Below are positions 1-10,129 of a stretch of DNA of 33,932 bases, piece after piece. Position 1 is the first letter of the stretch. Each line of letters opens with the position of its first letter. This DNA is from Patellaria atrata CBS 101060 (taxonomy: Eukaryota; Ascomycota; Dothideomycetes; Patellariales; Patellariaceae). The notes under the pieces are model-generated. The model was not told where the DNA came from. It saw nothing but the letters and a program-made list of their open reading frames with translations, and ran no database searches. The stretch spans positions 4,117 through 38,048 of the forward strand of contig MU006130.1 of NCBI GenBank assembly GCA_010093705.1, written 5' to 3'. A program made the translations under genes and the position numbers.

Positions 1-95
1 TTTATTTTATTTATTTTATTTATTTTATTTATTTTATTTATTTTATTTATTTTATTTATTTTATTTATTTTATTTATTTTATTTATTTTATTTAT
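1..95. repeat. 9-bp tandem repeat (TTTATTTTA), about 10.5 copies
   Basis: A perfect TTTATTTTA array opens the window and may continue to the left. Other R-family LTRs carry one short version of the same motif at the matching place (TTATTTTATTTAT near 5422-5434), so this looks like a local slippage expansion within the LTR and not an independent satellite. Confidence 0.9.
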
Positions 96-168
96 AATTT
101 TTTTAAATAATCTTTTTTTCTTCTCTTTATTTATTATTTATATATTTTTATAATTTATAATTATAATA
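1..168 (-). mobile_element. R6: 3'-flank part of an R-family LTR cut by the window edge
   Basis: The stretch at about 95-168 matches the last part of the R-family LTR as seen at 5420-5499 (a T-rich run, then a segment ending like TATAGCCGTAACA) once C-to-T and G-to-A changes are allowed. It is followed directly by the protease-side interior of R1 and not by the polypurine tract, so this is an LTR sitting inside R1, either solo or the edge of another element to the left. The AT saturation marks it as old. Confidence 0.65.
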
Positions 169-841
169 TATATCTTTTAAATTAATTAAGAAAATATATT
201 AAATAATTTTTTTTATATATTAACTTTTATTAATATAGTTTTAAAATTAATTAAATTTTATATTTATTTTATATTTTTATTATTTTTTAATTATAATAAT
301 ATTATATTTTTAAATTTTATATAAAATATATTTTTTCTCTTTATTTATTAAAATAAAATAAATAAATTAATAATATTATTATTTTTTATTATATATAATA
401 ATATTTATTTAAAATATTTTATTATTATTTTATAAAAATTTAAAAAATTTAAAAGTTTTATTTTTTAATTATTTTTATTTTAAATAATTTAATAATTTTT
501 TATATAATTATATATTAAATAATTAAATTTTATATATTAAATAATTTAATTTTATATATTTAATTTAATATAATTTAATATATTAATTATAATATAAATT
601 TTTATTTAATAATTATATTATAATTTAAATTATTTTTAATTTTTACTTTTTATTTTTATATTATATAATAATTATATTATATAATAATTATATTTTATTT
701 AAAGTTTTATATATTATATTTAATAATATATTTAAATATTTTTTTTTATAAAACTTTTTCTTTAAATTATTATAATATTAATAATTTATATTATATTTAT
801 AATTTTTCTATATTATTATTATATAATTTATCTAAATTAAT
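169..841 (-). mobile_element. R1 left part: gag-pol junction and protease region, minus strand
   Basis: This follows R3 positions about 7229-7972 base for base, apart from C/T and G/A differences; for example TATATTAACTTTTATTAATA at 224 matches 7282. In R3 that interval is the protease side of pol. The continuation of the same element resumes at 19460. The flanking bases TTAAT (837-841) and CTAAT (19460-19464) fit a 5-base target duplication around the R2 insertion. R1 is among the most AT-saturated copies, so it is probably the oldest R element here. It is heavily broken. Confidence 0.75.
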
Positions 842-2078
842 TATTATAATTATAAATTATAAGAATATATAAATAATAAGTAAAAGAAAAAAAGAAATAT
901 TATTTAAAAAAACTATAAATAAAATAAATAATAAAGAATTATATAATTAAAATAATAATTATCGATCGCGTTAATTATAAAGAATAATTAATAATTAAAA
1001 TAATTAAATAATAATTATTAGTTATATTAATTATCTTCTATTAAAATTTAAAGAAAAAAGTGAAAAATAAATAGATTTATTATAAAAGATTAATAATTAT
1101 ATAAAATATAATAACTTTAGTAATTAGAATAGATAATAAATTATATAAATATAAATAAAAAAAGGAAAAATAAAAGAATATTATAATTAAATATAAGAAA
1201 AAGATAATAAAAATTATAAATAAATAAAATTAAAAAGATTTAATAAATCTCGATTAACTATAATAGATAAAATAAAAGAAGTTAAAAAAATAATAATAAT
1301 TTATTTAAAAAGAAAAAGAATATTTTATAAATAAAATATATTTATAATATAAAGAAATAAAATATTTTAAAAGAGATTATTTATAAAAGATATAATTATT
1401 AACGCGATATAATTAATATATATAATTTAAAGTTATATATTTAATATTATTATTATTAGTTTTATTATTAGAAGAAGAAGAGATTAAAAATATATTATTA
1501 TTATATTAAATAAAGATAAATAGACTATTAATACTATTTTTAACGATAGAAAATTAGTTAAAAAAGAAGATACTTTAATAATATTTAAATAATTAATAAT
1601 ATTAGATATATAAGAATATATATATATATATAATATTAGAATATCTAGTATAGAATTAAAATTAAAAAATTAAAGTATAAATATTTAATAGACTTAATTT
1701 TATATATTAAATTATAAAATAATAATAATAGCTTAAATAAGAATTTTAAGATTAGAAATTAATTAAATTTAAATTCGATATTAACGTAATTATTAAAGAA
1801 TAATAGTTAAATCTTATATTAAAAATAGAAGATTATTTAACCTTTTAATAAATATAATATAAAGAAAATAACTATTTATACTATAAATAGTAAAAGGTTA
1901 TAATAAAGTTTAAAAACTAAAATCTTATATATATATATTTACTTAAAGGCGAGTATTAAGTAAAAGAATATAAAATTTATAAAGATAAAATAAGAATATT
2001 TAAAAAGAATTAAAAATTTAAACTACTAATAAATAATTATAGAAAGTATAATAGTTTTAACTATATAAATAAGCTTAA
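842..2078 (+). mobile_element. R2 left part: 5' LTR start and gag side, plus strand
   Basis: 842-1036 begins like the R LTR (TATTATAATTATAAATTATAAG) and has the spacer variant also found in the R2 3' LTR at 18876. From about 1037 it matches the gag interior of R4 (10745 onward), including the lysine-rich stretch after the capsid region, and continues to a point matching R4 near 11785. R3 begins immediately afterwards at 2079. The rest of this element reappears at 17036-19459. Only gag-side and integrase-side parts of R2 are present. It is heavily RIP-decayed. Confidence 0.75.
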
Positions 2079-2828
2079 TATTATAATAAGAGTCTATACT
2101 TATTAAGATAAAACTAGATAAGTCTAGAAATATATCTAGCTTCTCACTTAATATAGTTAACTATAAAGGTAAGTTTAGTAAAGTGATAGAATATATATAA
2201 TAAAGGTATTTTAAGTTATTAATATAACTTACTAACTTCTTAACTTCGGGTAATACTTATAATAAGATAAGACGTACTATATAGTAATAATATAATAAGT
2301 GAAGTTAAGTTTAAAACCGTAATATTCAAATTTATAGGTAAGATTAATAGTAAAAATAATTACGAAGAATCTAAATATATAAGGGAAAGATTATTCTTAA
2401 ATATTCCTATCCTTTATAGTTAATTTAATTGCCTATACTCTAGTTATTTTAGTTATTAGTCGTTCTCTATAACTAATATATCTAGCGACTACTATCTAAT
2501 TATTTTAGTCGTTAATTATTTTCTATAACTAATATATCTAGCGACTATTATCTAATCGTTTTAGTCGTTAGTCGTTCTCTACGACTAATATATCTAGCGA
2601 CTACTATCTAGTCGTTTTAGTTATTAGTTATTTTCTACGACTAATATATCTAGCGATTATTATCTAGTCATTTTAGTTATTAGTCGTTTTCTACGACTAG
2701 TACGTCTAGCGACCACTATCTAGTCACGTGATTCTCTATTACTCGTTTCACCCGTAGTTTCTCTAAGTGATATTCTTTCCTTTCCCTTACTTATTACCTA
2801 TATATTCTTATAATTTATAATTATAACA
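2079..2828 (-). mobile_element. R3 3' LTR (left end of minus-strand element), about 750 bp
   Basis: It matches the solo LTR at 4872-5499 and the R4 LTR at 16408-17035. It ends at TAACA, next to the complement of a polypurine tract (CTATTCTCCCCC). It is about 120 bases longer than the 628-bp LTRs because its middle carries an array of 56-bp units (2452-2726). A CACGTG palindrome lies at 2726-2731, just after the array, and recurs in the solo LTR. CA and TG dinucleotides are very scarce while CT, AG and CG persist, as RIP would leave. Confidence 0.85.
2452..2726. repeat. 56-bp tandem array inside the R3 LTR, 4 full copies plus a partial
   Basis: Units begin at 2452, 2508, 2564, 2620 and 2676. 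Each contains ACTAATATATCTAGCGAC and ends near GTTTTA; the last one breaks off at the CACGTG palindrome. The R2 LTRs show about two decayed units of the same kind, whereas R5 and R4 have a different unit of about 88 bp in the same place. Position inside the LTR suggests U3 promoter repeats whose number changes between copies. Confidence 0.9.
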
Positions 2829-4866
2829 CTATTCTCCCCCTTTTTAACTCTTATTTTAAGAGTTTATTTCTTTTACTTAGATATATAATAAACATGTCGC
2901 CTATCTATTAAGTTATACGTATCTCTCTTTCCTTTCCGAGATACTAAAAGCTAAACCCCGTCTAGTCTATCGCTAATATTACGCTACCTATATTACTTTA
3001 CACGATTATCCTATATTAACTCTTTATTCCGTTTATCGTCGTTCTTCTTATTCTTATATTATCGATATCCCTTCTAGTTTCTATTTTAAGTATCTCGCTC
3101 GTGATTTAAAATACGATCTTATAGTAATATAAAAGTATTAAGATAAGTTTAACGTTTTAAAAACTTATACTTATTCTAAGCTAGCTATTATCGAGAACGA
3201 GTAAGAATCTCTTTAGACTTATATATATTATCTTTATAAATAACTTCGTTCTCTTAAAGAGAAAGAGTTTAAGATATCTCGCCGTAAGCTTAGTTCTATC
3301 GAGAAACTTAAGGCTTTAAAGCGAGTAGTTAAAGAATAATAAATTTCCTCGATTATTTCTTCTTTCTCTATTATTATATCTTCTTCTAGTTAGTCTAGTT
3401 TAGATTTCTCTACTCTTAAGGGTCTAGAATTCTCTAATTTTAGCGATAAAACTATTTAAGTTTCTAATTATAGTTTATTAAGTGCTTAAATAGTTTTTAT
3501 ATATTATTTACGTATCTATAGTCTTTCTATTTTATTAAATATTTATACTAATTATTTATTTATTATAGATTTAAGATTTATTCTACTTTATAGATATCTT
3601 TTTCCTTAAATTTTATAGATTATATTTAGAGTTTAGTATTAATATATACTAGTTCTAGAAGTGATATATAGAAAATTAAATGTATCTTTATTTTTTATAG
3701 TAATTTTAACTTATAATTAACTTTTCCTTTAATTTATTTAATTTTAAAAGGGCCGATTTTCTTATAGTCTAGTTTCTTATTAGGTCGTTTTATTTTAAGG
3801 TTTTTCTATAATAAGTAAACTTTATCCTCTCTTTTAAAGATTAATTCTAGCGATTTATACTAATTATTATATTTTATAGCCCTTATTATCTAAAAAGTTA
3901 TATCTCGTGATAATTATATATATAATTCCTTAATTTACTTAACTTTTAATATTACTTCTTATAAAATGCTTTAAACTATTCTCGGCTCACGATATACTTC
4001 TAATTTAAAACTATAGTTCGTATAGAAAGATAAAACCTTTATAATATCGGACTTCGCGTTATTATATATAAATTATACTATTAGTAGTAGTTCTACCTAG
4101 TTATTCTACTAGTAATTTATATAGTTATATAAGTATTACTTTAGAGATTAGTTTATTCTTTTAGTTTAACTATTTATTTATAGATAGAAGCTTATTAATA
4201 GCTTATAATTTACCTTTAAACTTTATACTAGATTCTACTAAAACGTTAATTTAAATAATTTATCTTTATCTAAGATAATTTCTTTCGATATTTAGTGATT
4301 TATTAGCACTATTTTTATCACTAATACTATTATTTATAGTGCGGTTATTATTATCTTTATTAATATAAAATAGGTGAACTTTATTAGTCGTTTTATAATA
4401 ACTAATATCGCGTTATACTTTATTTCTATCGTTAGATCTTTAAATCCTAGTAGACTTATAATAAAATCTATTATTATTAAATCTTATACTCGTTTTAATA
4501 ACTTAATATATTATATTTATCTATAAGATACGTGTTTTACACTTTTATTTTATATATAATTATTATACTCTAAGATAACTTATTTTATTATACTTCTTAC
4601 TTCTAGGAAATAGTAATTTCTTAAAATCCTTTTTAAGGTTTTATTAATATCTTAATAACTATATATTAATATTTCGTGAATCTCTTTAGTAAGAGTCTTT
4701 CGTAATATTATTAATATATATATAAGTCTATTATATAATTATATTCTTTAAGCTATTTATATTACTTTAAAGTTATTATTCTTTTAAAACTCCTTTATTA
4801 TATTATCCTTCTAATAGATATCACGAATTTATTATTCTCTCGTGAATTCGATTATTAGTATTATAG
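2829..4866 (-). mobile_element. R3 interior, part 1: 3' region, chromodomain, integrase (minus strand)
   Basis: Read on the minus strand this mirrors R4 14300-16407: polypurine tract, a 3' spacer of about 650 bases, chromodomain at roughly 3490-3620, then the integrase with its zinc-binding and catalytic core regions up to 4866. It is interrupted by the solo LTR R5 and continues at 5505. The G+C content is clearly higher than in R1 and R2, so it is a younger insertion. It is broken by many RIP-type changes. Confidence 0.85.
2885..3470 (+). pseudogene. Antisense coding trace in the R-family 3' region (R3 copy)
   Basis: On the strand opposite to the element's own gag-pol, one frame reads as a plausible protein of about 190 residues. 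It has a Tyr/Ser-rich N-terminal half (for example IIDIPSSFYFKYLAR), then a charged, coiled-coil-like middle (for example LRSLKEKEFKISRRKLSSIE), then a serine-rich tail. The same sense reading is recognisable in R4 (15720-16370, minus) and in R2 (near 18400-18840, minus). Its place between the chromodomain and the 3' LTR resembles the antisense extra ORFs of plant Grande/RIRE2-type Gypsy elements, which is family knowledge used only as an analogy. I do not recognise a domain, and the start is uncertain. It is a fossil and broken. Confidence 0.5.
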
Positions 4867-4871
4867 CTAAT
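4867..4871. repeat. Target-site duplication CTAAT, left of solo LTR R5
   Basis: CTAAT stands directly before the LTR and again directly after it (5500-5504). The uninterrupted sequence is visible in R4 around 14255-14285 and has the site once. Confidence 0.9.
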
Positions 4872-5499
4872 TATTATAATAGGAGTTTATACTTATTAAG
4901 ACGAAGTTAGATAAGTCTAGAAACACGCTTAACTTCTCACTTAATATAGTTAACTATTAAGGTAGGTTTAGTAAAATAATAGAATATATATAATAAAAGT
5001 ATTTTAAGTTAATAATATAACTTACTAACTTCTTAATTTCGGGTAATACTTATAATAAGATAAGATATACTATATAGAAATAATATAATAAGTGAAGTTA
5101 AGTTTAAAACCGTAATATTTAAATTTATAGGTAAAATTAATAGTAAGAATAACTACGAAAAATCTAAATATATAAGGGAAAGACTATTCTTAAATATTTT
5201 TATTCTTTATAATTAATTTAATTACTTATACTCTAGTCGTTCTAGTTATTTAGTCGTTTAATCGTTTCTCCTACGACTAAAACGTCTATATATCTAAACG
5301 TCTAAATTATATAGTATCTTTTAATCGTTCTAGTTATTCGGTCGTTTAGTCGTTTCTCTTACGATCGAAATATCTATATATCTAAACGTCTAAGTCACGT
5401 GATTCGTTATTACTTATTTTATTTATAGTTCTCCTAAGTAGTCTTTCTCTCTTCCCCTTATTTATTATCTATATATTCCTATAACTTATAGCCGTAACA
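4872..5499 (-). mobile_element. R5: solo LTR, 628 bp, inside R3
   Basis: A complete R-family LTR without an interior. It starts TATTATAATAGGAG and ends GCCGTAACA, and is exactly as long as the R4 3' LTR. It splits the integrase/RNase H side of R3 and is bordered by the 5-base duplication CTAAT, so it inserted as a separate element and then lost its interior by LTR-LTR recombination. It retains the CACGTG motif (5397-5402) and about two copies of an 88-bp internal unit (from about 5236). It must be younger than R3. Confidence 0.92.
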
Positions 5500-5504
5500 C
5501 TAAT
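5500..5504. repeat. Target-site duplication CTAAT, right of solo LTR R5
   Basis: Partner of 4867-4871. Removing the LTR and one copy restores sequence collinear with R4. Confidence 0.9.
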
Positions 5505-8500
5505 CTTAGCTAATTATAGGTGATTATATTATTTTCTTTCTTTAATACCGTATTATATACTAGTTTTATTTCTTTTAAGTAGTTAGATCTTCTACTTATA
5601 ATATCGACTAATTTATTTTCGACTTTTAATCTATAAAATATTTTAAAGTTAAAGAATATAAGTGTTTCCGTTTATCTTATTTATCTTCGATTTAACTTCT
5701 TTATCGTAAGGAAATTTATTAGGTTTTAATAATCTAATTAAACTTTTATAGTATATTTAGGTTCTTTAAAGTATAACCTTTATTATTCGAATACGTCGAT
5801 AATCGCTAATAACTCTTTATCGTATATATTATAATTTAGCTCCGCGGCCGTAAACTTCTATAAATAAAAGGCTATTAAATATAATCGTCCTTTCTTATTT
5901 AGCTAACTTATATATATATCTAGTATATAATTAGATACGTTAATTTCTAATACTATTAGTTTCTCTAAGTTAAATATAATTAAGATAGATATTATAATAA
6001 ACTTTTTCTTAAATTTATTAAATATTTTCTATATCTTTCTTTATTTAAATAAAAGTATTTTCCTTCTTTATTAATTCTAATAGCGGTATTATTATCTTCG
6101 AGTATCTCTAGATAAACTTTCTATAATAGTTCACGAAATTTAAAAACAATTATACGTCCTTTACGTTTTTTAGTATCGGCTAATCTTTAATTATAGCTAC
6201 CTTTTTTAGATCTACTTATATACCTTTAATAATAATAATAAAGTCTAGAAATTTCGTTTCTTTAATATATTATTTATATTTATCTAAATATACTAAGAGT
6301 CTCTTTTCTCGTAGTTTTATTAATATTTTCTTTATATACTCTCTATACTTTTTAAGCGTTCCATTTATATATACTAGTATATTATCTAGGTAAATAGTTA
6401 TAAATACGTCTAAATATTCTTTTAGTATATAATTAATTACTACTTAAAATATTACTAGAGTATTAATTAAGCTAAATAGTATTATTATATATTTATATAG
6501 TCCGAATCTTATTTTTATAGCTATCTTCTATTTTTCGCTTTCTTTTATTCTAATTCGATAGTAACTATCTCGAATATCGAATTTCGTAAACTATTTTACT
6601 TCTTATAACCTATCTTAAATTTCTAAGATTAAGGGTAATAGGTATCTATTCTTAACTATAATATCGTTTAACTATTTATAATTAATATAAAGTCTTAACT
6701 TACTATTTTTCTTTAATATAAATAGAATTAGTAAAGCTATTAAGCTTTTACTAGATTATATATATCCCTTTTCTAAGTTAATATAAATATATTCTTTAAA
6801 TACTTTATATTATTCTCTTATTAACGGGTAAATTAGATTAGGTTATAATTTTATACTCTTTTTTAACATTATTTTATAATCCTATATCTAGTAATCTAAA
6901 AGTATAGTTATTATATCTTCCTTAAATAAATCTTTAAACTTATTATACTCTTTAAATATCTTAAGTTCTTCGAAAATCTTCTTATCGTTTATTTTTTTAA
7001 GCTATATTACTTTTATACTTTTAGATTTATTTTTATAGATCTTTATTATCTTATAATACGAAATATATTCTATAAATATATTAGTATCTATTTATTTAGT
7101 ATATTTTATTCGCTTAACTTTATTCTTTTATAAAATATCTTAATTAATTTAAATACTTCTCGTCTTCTAGTTAATATCTAGATTTATTATTTATAATTAA
7201 TCTATTTCTAGAATTATATCTATATCTTCTAAATTAGTTATAAGGATATATTAAGTAATTACCTTCCCTTATATATTAACTTTTATTAATATAGTCTTAA
7301 AGTTAATTAGATTTTATCTATATTCTATTTCTTCGCTATTTCCTAGTCGTAACGGGACTAGATTTTTAAATTTTATATAAGATATACTTTTCTTTTCTAT
7401 TTATTAGGATAAAATAAATGAATCGATAACGTTATTATTAATTAACGCTATTATTCTCTTATTATATATAATAATATTTATTTAAAGCGTTCTATCGTTA
7501 CTTTATAAGGTTTTAAGGAATTTAGAAGTTATACTTCTCGATTATTCTTATCTCGAGTAGCTTAGTAGTTTTTTATATAGCTATATACCGGGTAACCGGA
7601 TTCTATATATATAGTCTAGTGTAATTTATTATATCGGTTATAGTATAGACTTTTACGATATTCTTCGCACTTTAATTCTCGATATTCTCGTTTAATAATT
7701 ATATTATAACTTAGATTACTTTTAATTCCTACTTTCTATCTTTATATAGTATAGTAATTATATTATATTTCTTTAATCGCGTACTATCTAAAGTCTATCG
7801 CGTCGTATTTAGTGGTTTACTTAGTAGTCTTTCTATTATTTTTAAGTATTTCTATTTTCTATAAAAATATTTTTATTTTATAAAACTCTTCCTCTAATTC
7901 TTTATAGTACTAGTAATTCGTACTATATTTATAATTTTTCCACGTTACTATTATATATCTCGTATAGATTAGTGTCTAGTAATATTATCTATATCTAAGT
8001 TTATTTATATAGTTAAAACTATTATATTTTCTATAATTATTTACTAGTAACTTAAGTTTTTAATTCTTTTTAAGTACTTTTATTTCGTCTTTATAGATTT
8101 TATACTCTTTTATCTAGTATTAGTTTTTAAATAAATATATATATATAGAGTCTTAATCTTTAAACTTTATTATAACCTTTTATTATTTATAATATAAGTA
8201 ATTATTCTTTTTATATTATATTTATTAAAAGGTTAAGTAATCTTTTACCTTTAATATAAAGTTTAATTATTACTCTTTAATATTTATATTAGTATTAGAT
8301 TTAAATTTAATCGGCTTCTAGTCTTAAAATTCTTATTTAATCTAACGTTATTATTTTATAATCTAGTATATAAAGTTTAATTTATTAGATATTTATACTT
8401 TAATTCTTTAACTTTAATTTTATATTAAGTATTCTAATATTATATATATATATACGTTTTTATACGCTTAATATTATTAGTAGTTTAAATATTATTAGAG

Positions 8501-9653
8501 TATCTTCTCTTTTAACTAATTTCCTATTATCGAGAATAATATCGATAGTCTATTTATTTCTATTTAATATAGTAGCGATATTTTTTTAATCTCTTTTTCT
8601 TCTTTAAGTAATAAGACTAGCGATAGTAATATTAAATATATAACTCTAAATTATATATATCGATTATATTATAATTAAGATTATATTTTTTATAGATAAT
8701 CTTTCTTAAAATATTTTATTTCTCTATATTATAGATATACTTTATTTATAAAGCGTTCTTTTTCTTCTTAAATAAATTATTATTATTTTTTTAACTTCTT
8801 TTATTTTATTTATTATAATTAGTTAAGATTTATTAAATCTCTCTAATCTTATTTATTTATAATCTTTATTATCTTCTTTTTATATCTAATTATAATATTC
8901 TTTTATTCTCTCTTTTTTTATCTATATTTATATAACTTATTATCTATTTTAACTACTAAAATTATTATATCTTATATTATTATTAATCTTTTATAATAAA
9001 TCTATTTATTCTTCACTTCTTTCTTTAAACTTTAATAGAAAGTTATTATTAGTGATTTATCGAGTTAATTTAATATTAATATTATCTATTAAAATATAAT
9101 TATATATTTTAAAGTTAATTCTTTTTATTTAAATTCTTAAAACTTTCTTTTTATTATTTATTATTTATCGACTTTTCTAAAGATATTCTTAAGCGTTTCT
9201 TTAAACTTTAGAAATAATTTAAAAATCTTAACTATTTCGTCTTTTTAATATTCTTCACTATTCTTAAAATAGTCTTATATAATAGATTTAAACTATTTTA
9301 AAGCGTCTTCTTTAAAGTATATTAATATATCGAGTATATATTTATTATTATCTATTAACTTTATTCTTTTATAATAAATTCTTATTTAGATTAAAAATTC
9401 TTTTAATTTATTTTATTTACTATTATATAAGATAGATTCTTTAACTTTCACGGTTTACTTTTATAGTAAAAGTAATTATATAATAAATTATTTAAGTTAA
9501 TCCTTAAATTTTTAAATTATCTCTTTATTTTTAAGTTTATTAATATATTTATATAATATTTAGATATATTCTTTATTTATTTTTATATTAATTATAATTA
9601 ATAATATTATATCTAAGTTTATTATACGTTTTCTTACTATATAATAGTTATAA
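5505..9653 (-). mobile_element. R3 interior, part 2: RNase H, reverse transcriptase, protease, gag (minus strand)
   Basis: On the minus strand, going from right to left, the order is gag (about 9490-8560), a basic linker, protease (about 7350-7130), reverse transcriptase (about 6830-6250) and RNase H (about 5990-5580). It is collinear with R4 10130-14300 throughout. This is the standard gag-PR-RT-RH-IN order of Ty3/Gypsy. Strong loss of CA/TG marks RIP. The copy is broken many times over and cannot be active. Confidence 0.85.
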
Positions 9654-10129
9654 TATTATAATAAAAGTTTATACTTATTAAAATAAAGCTAAATAAATTT
9701 AAAAACACGTTATAGACGTTTCGATTATAGAAAAAATAATTAAATAACTAAATAATTAGAATAACTAGAGTATAGATAATTAAATTAACTATAAAGAATA
9801 AGAATATTTAAGAATAATTCTTTTTTTATATATTTAGATTCTTTATAGTTATTTTTACTATTAATCTTATCTATAGATTTAAATATTATAGTTTTAAACT
9901 TAACTTCACTTATTATATTATTTCTATATAGTATATCTTATCTTATTATAAGTATTACCCGAAGTTAAGAAGTTAATAAATTATATTATTAACTTAAAAT
10001 ATCTTTATTATATATATTTTATCACTTTACTAAACCTATCTTTATAGTTAATCACGTTAAGTGAAAAGCTAGGCGTATTTCTAGACTTATCTAGTTCCGT
10101 CTTAATAAATATAGACTCCCGTTATAATA
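9654..10129. mobile_element. Hybrid LTR joining R3 and R4 head to head
   Basis: 9654 to about 9711 reads as the outer start of the LTR in R3 orientation (TATTATAATAAAAG...AAACACGTT). From about 9712 to 10129 it reads as the opposite-orientation LTR of R4, ending at the R4 interior. The two elements therefore share one mixed 5' LTR and face away from each other. The simplest reading is recombination between the neighbouring, oppositely oriented 5' LTRs of two separate insertions in R2; this would also explain why the middle of R2 is not seen. Confidence 0.75.

Noticed and set aside
2452-2726. Regular 56-bp repeats as a CRISPR-like array
   Set aside because: Units are contiguous without unique spacers and sit inside an LTR of a eukaryotic retrotransposon.
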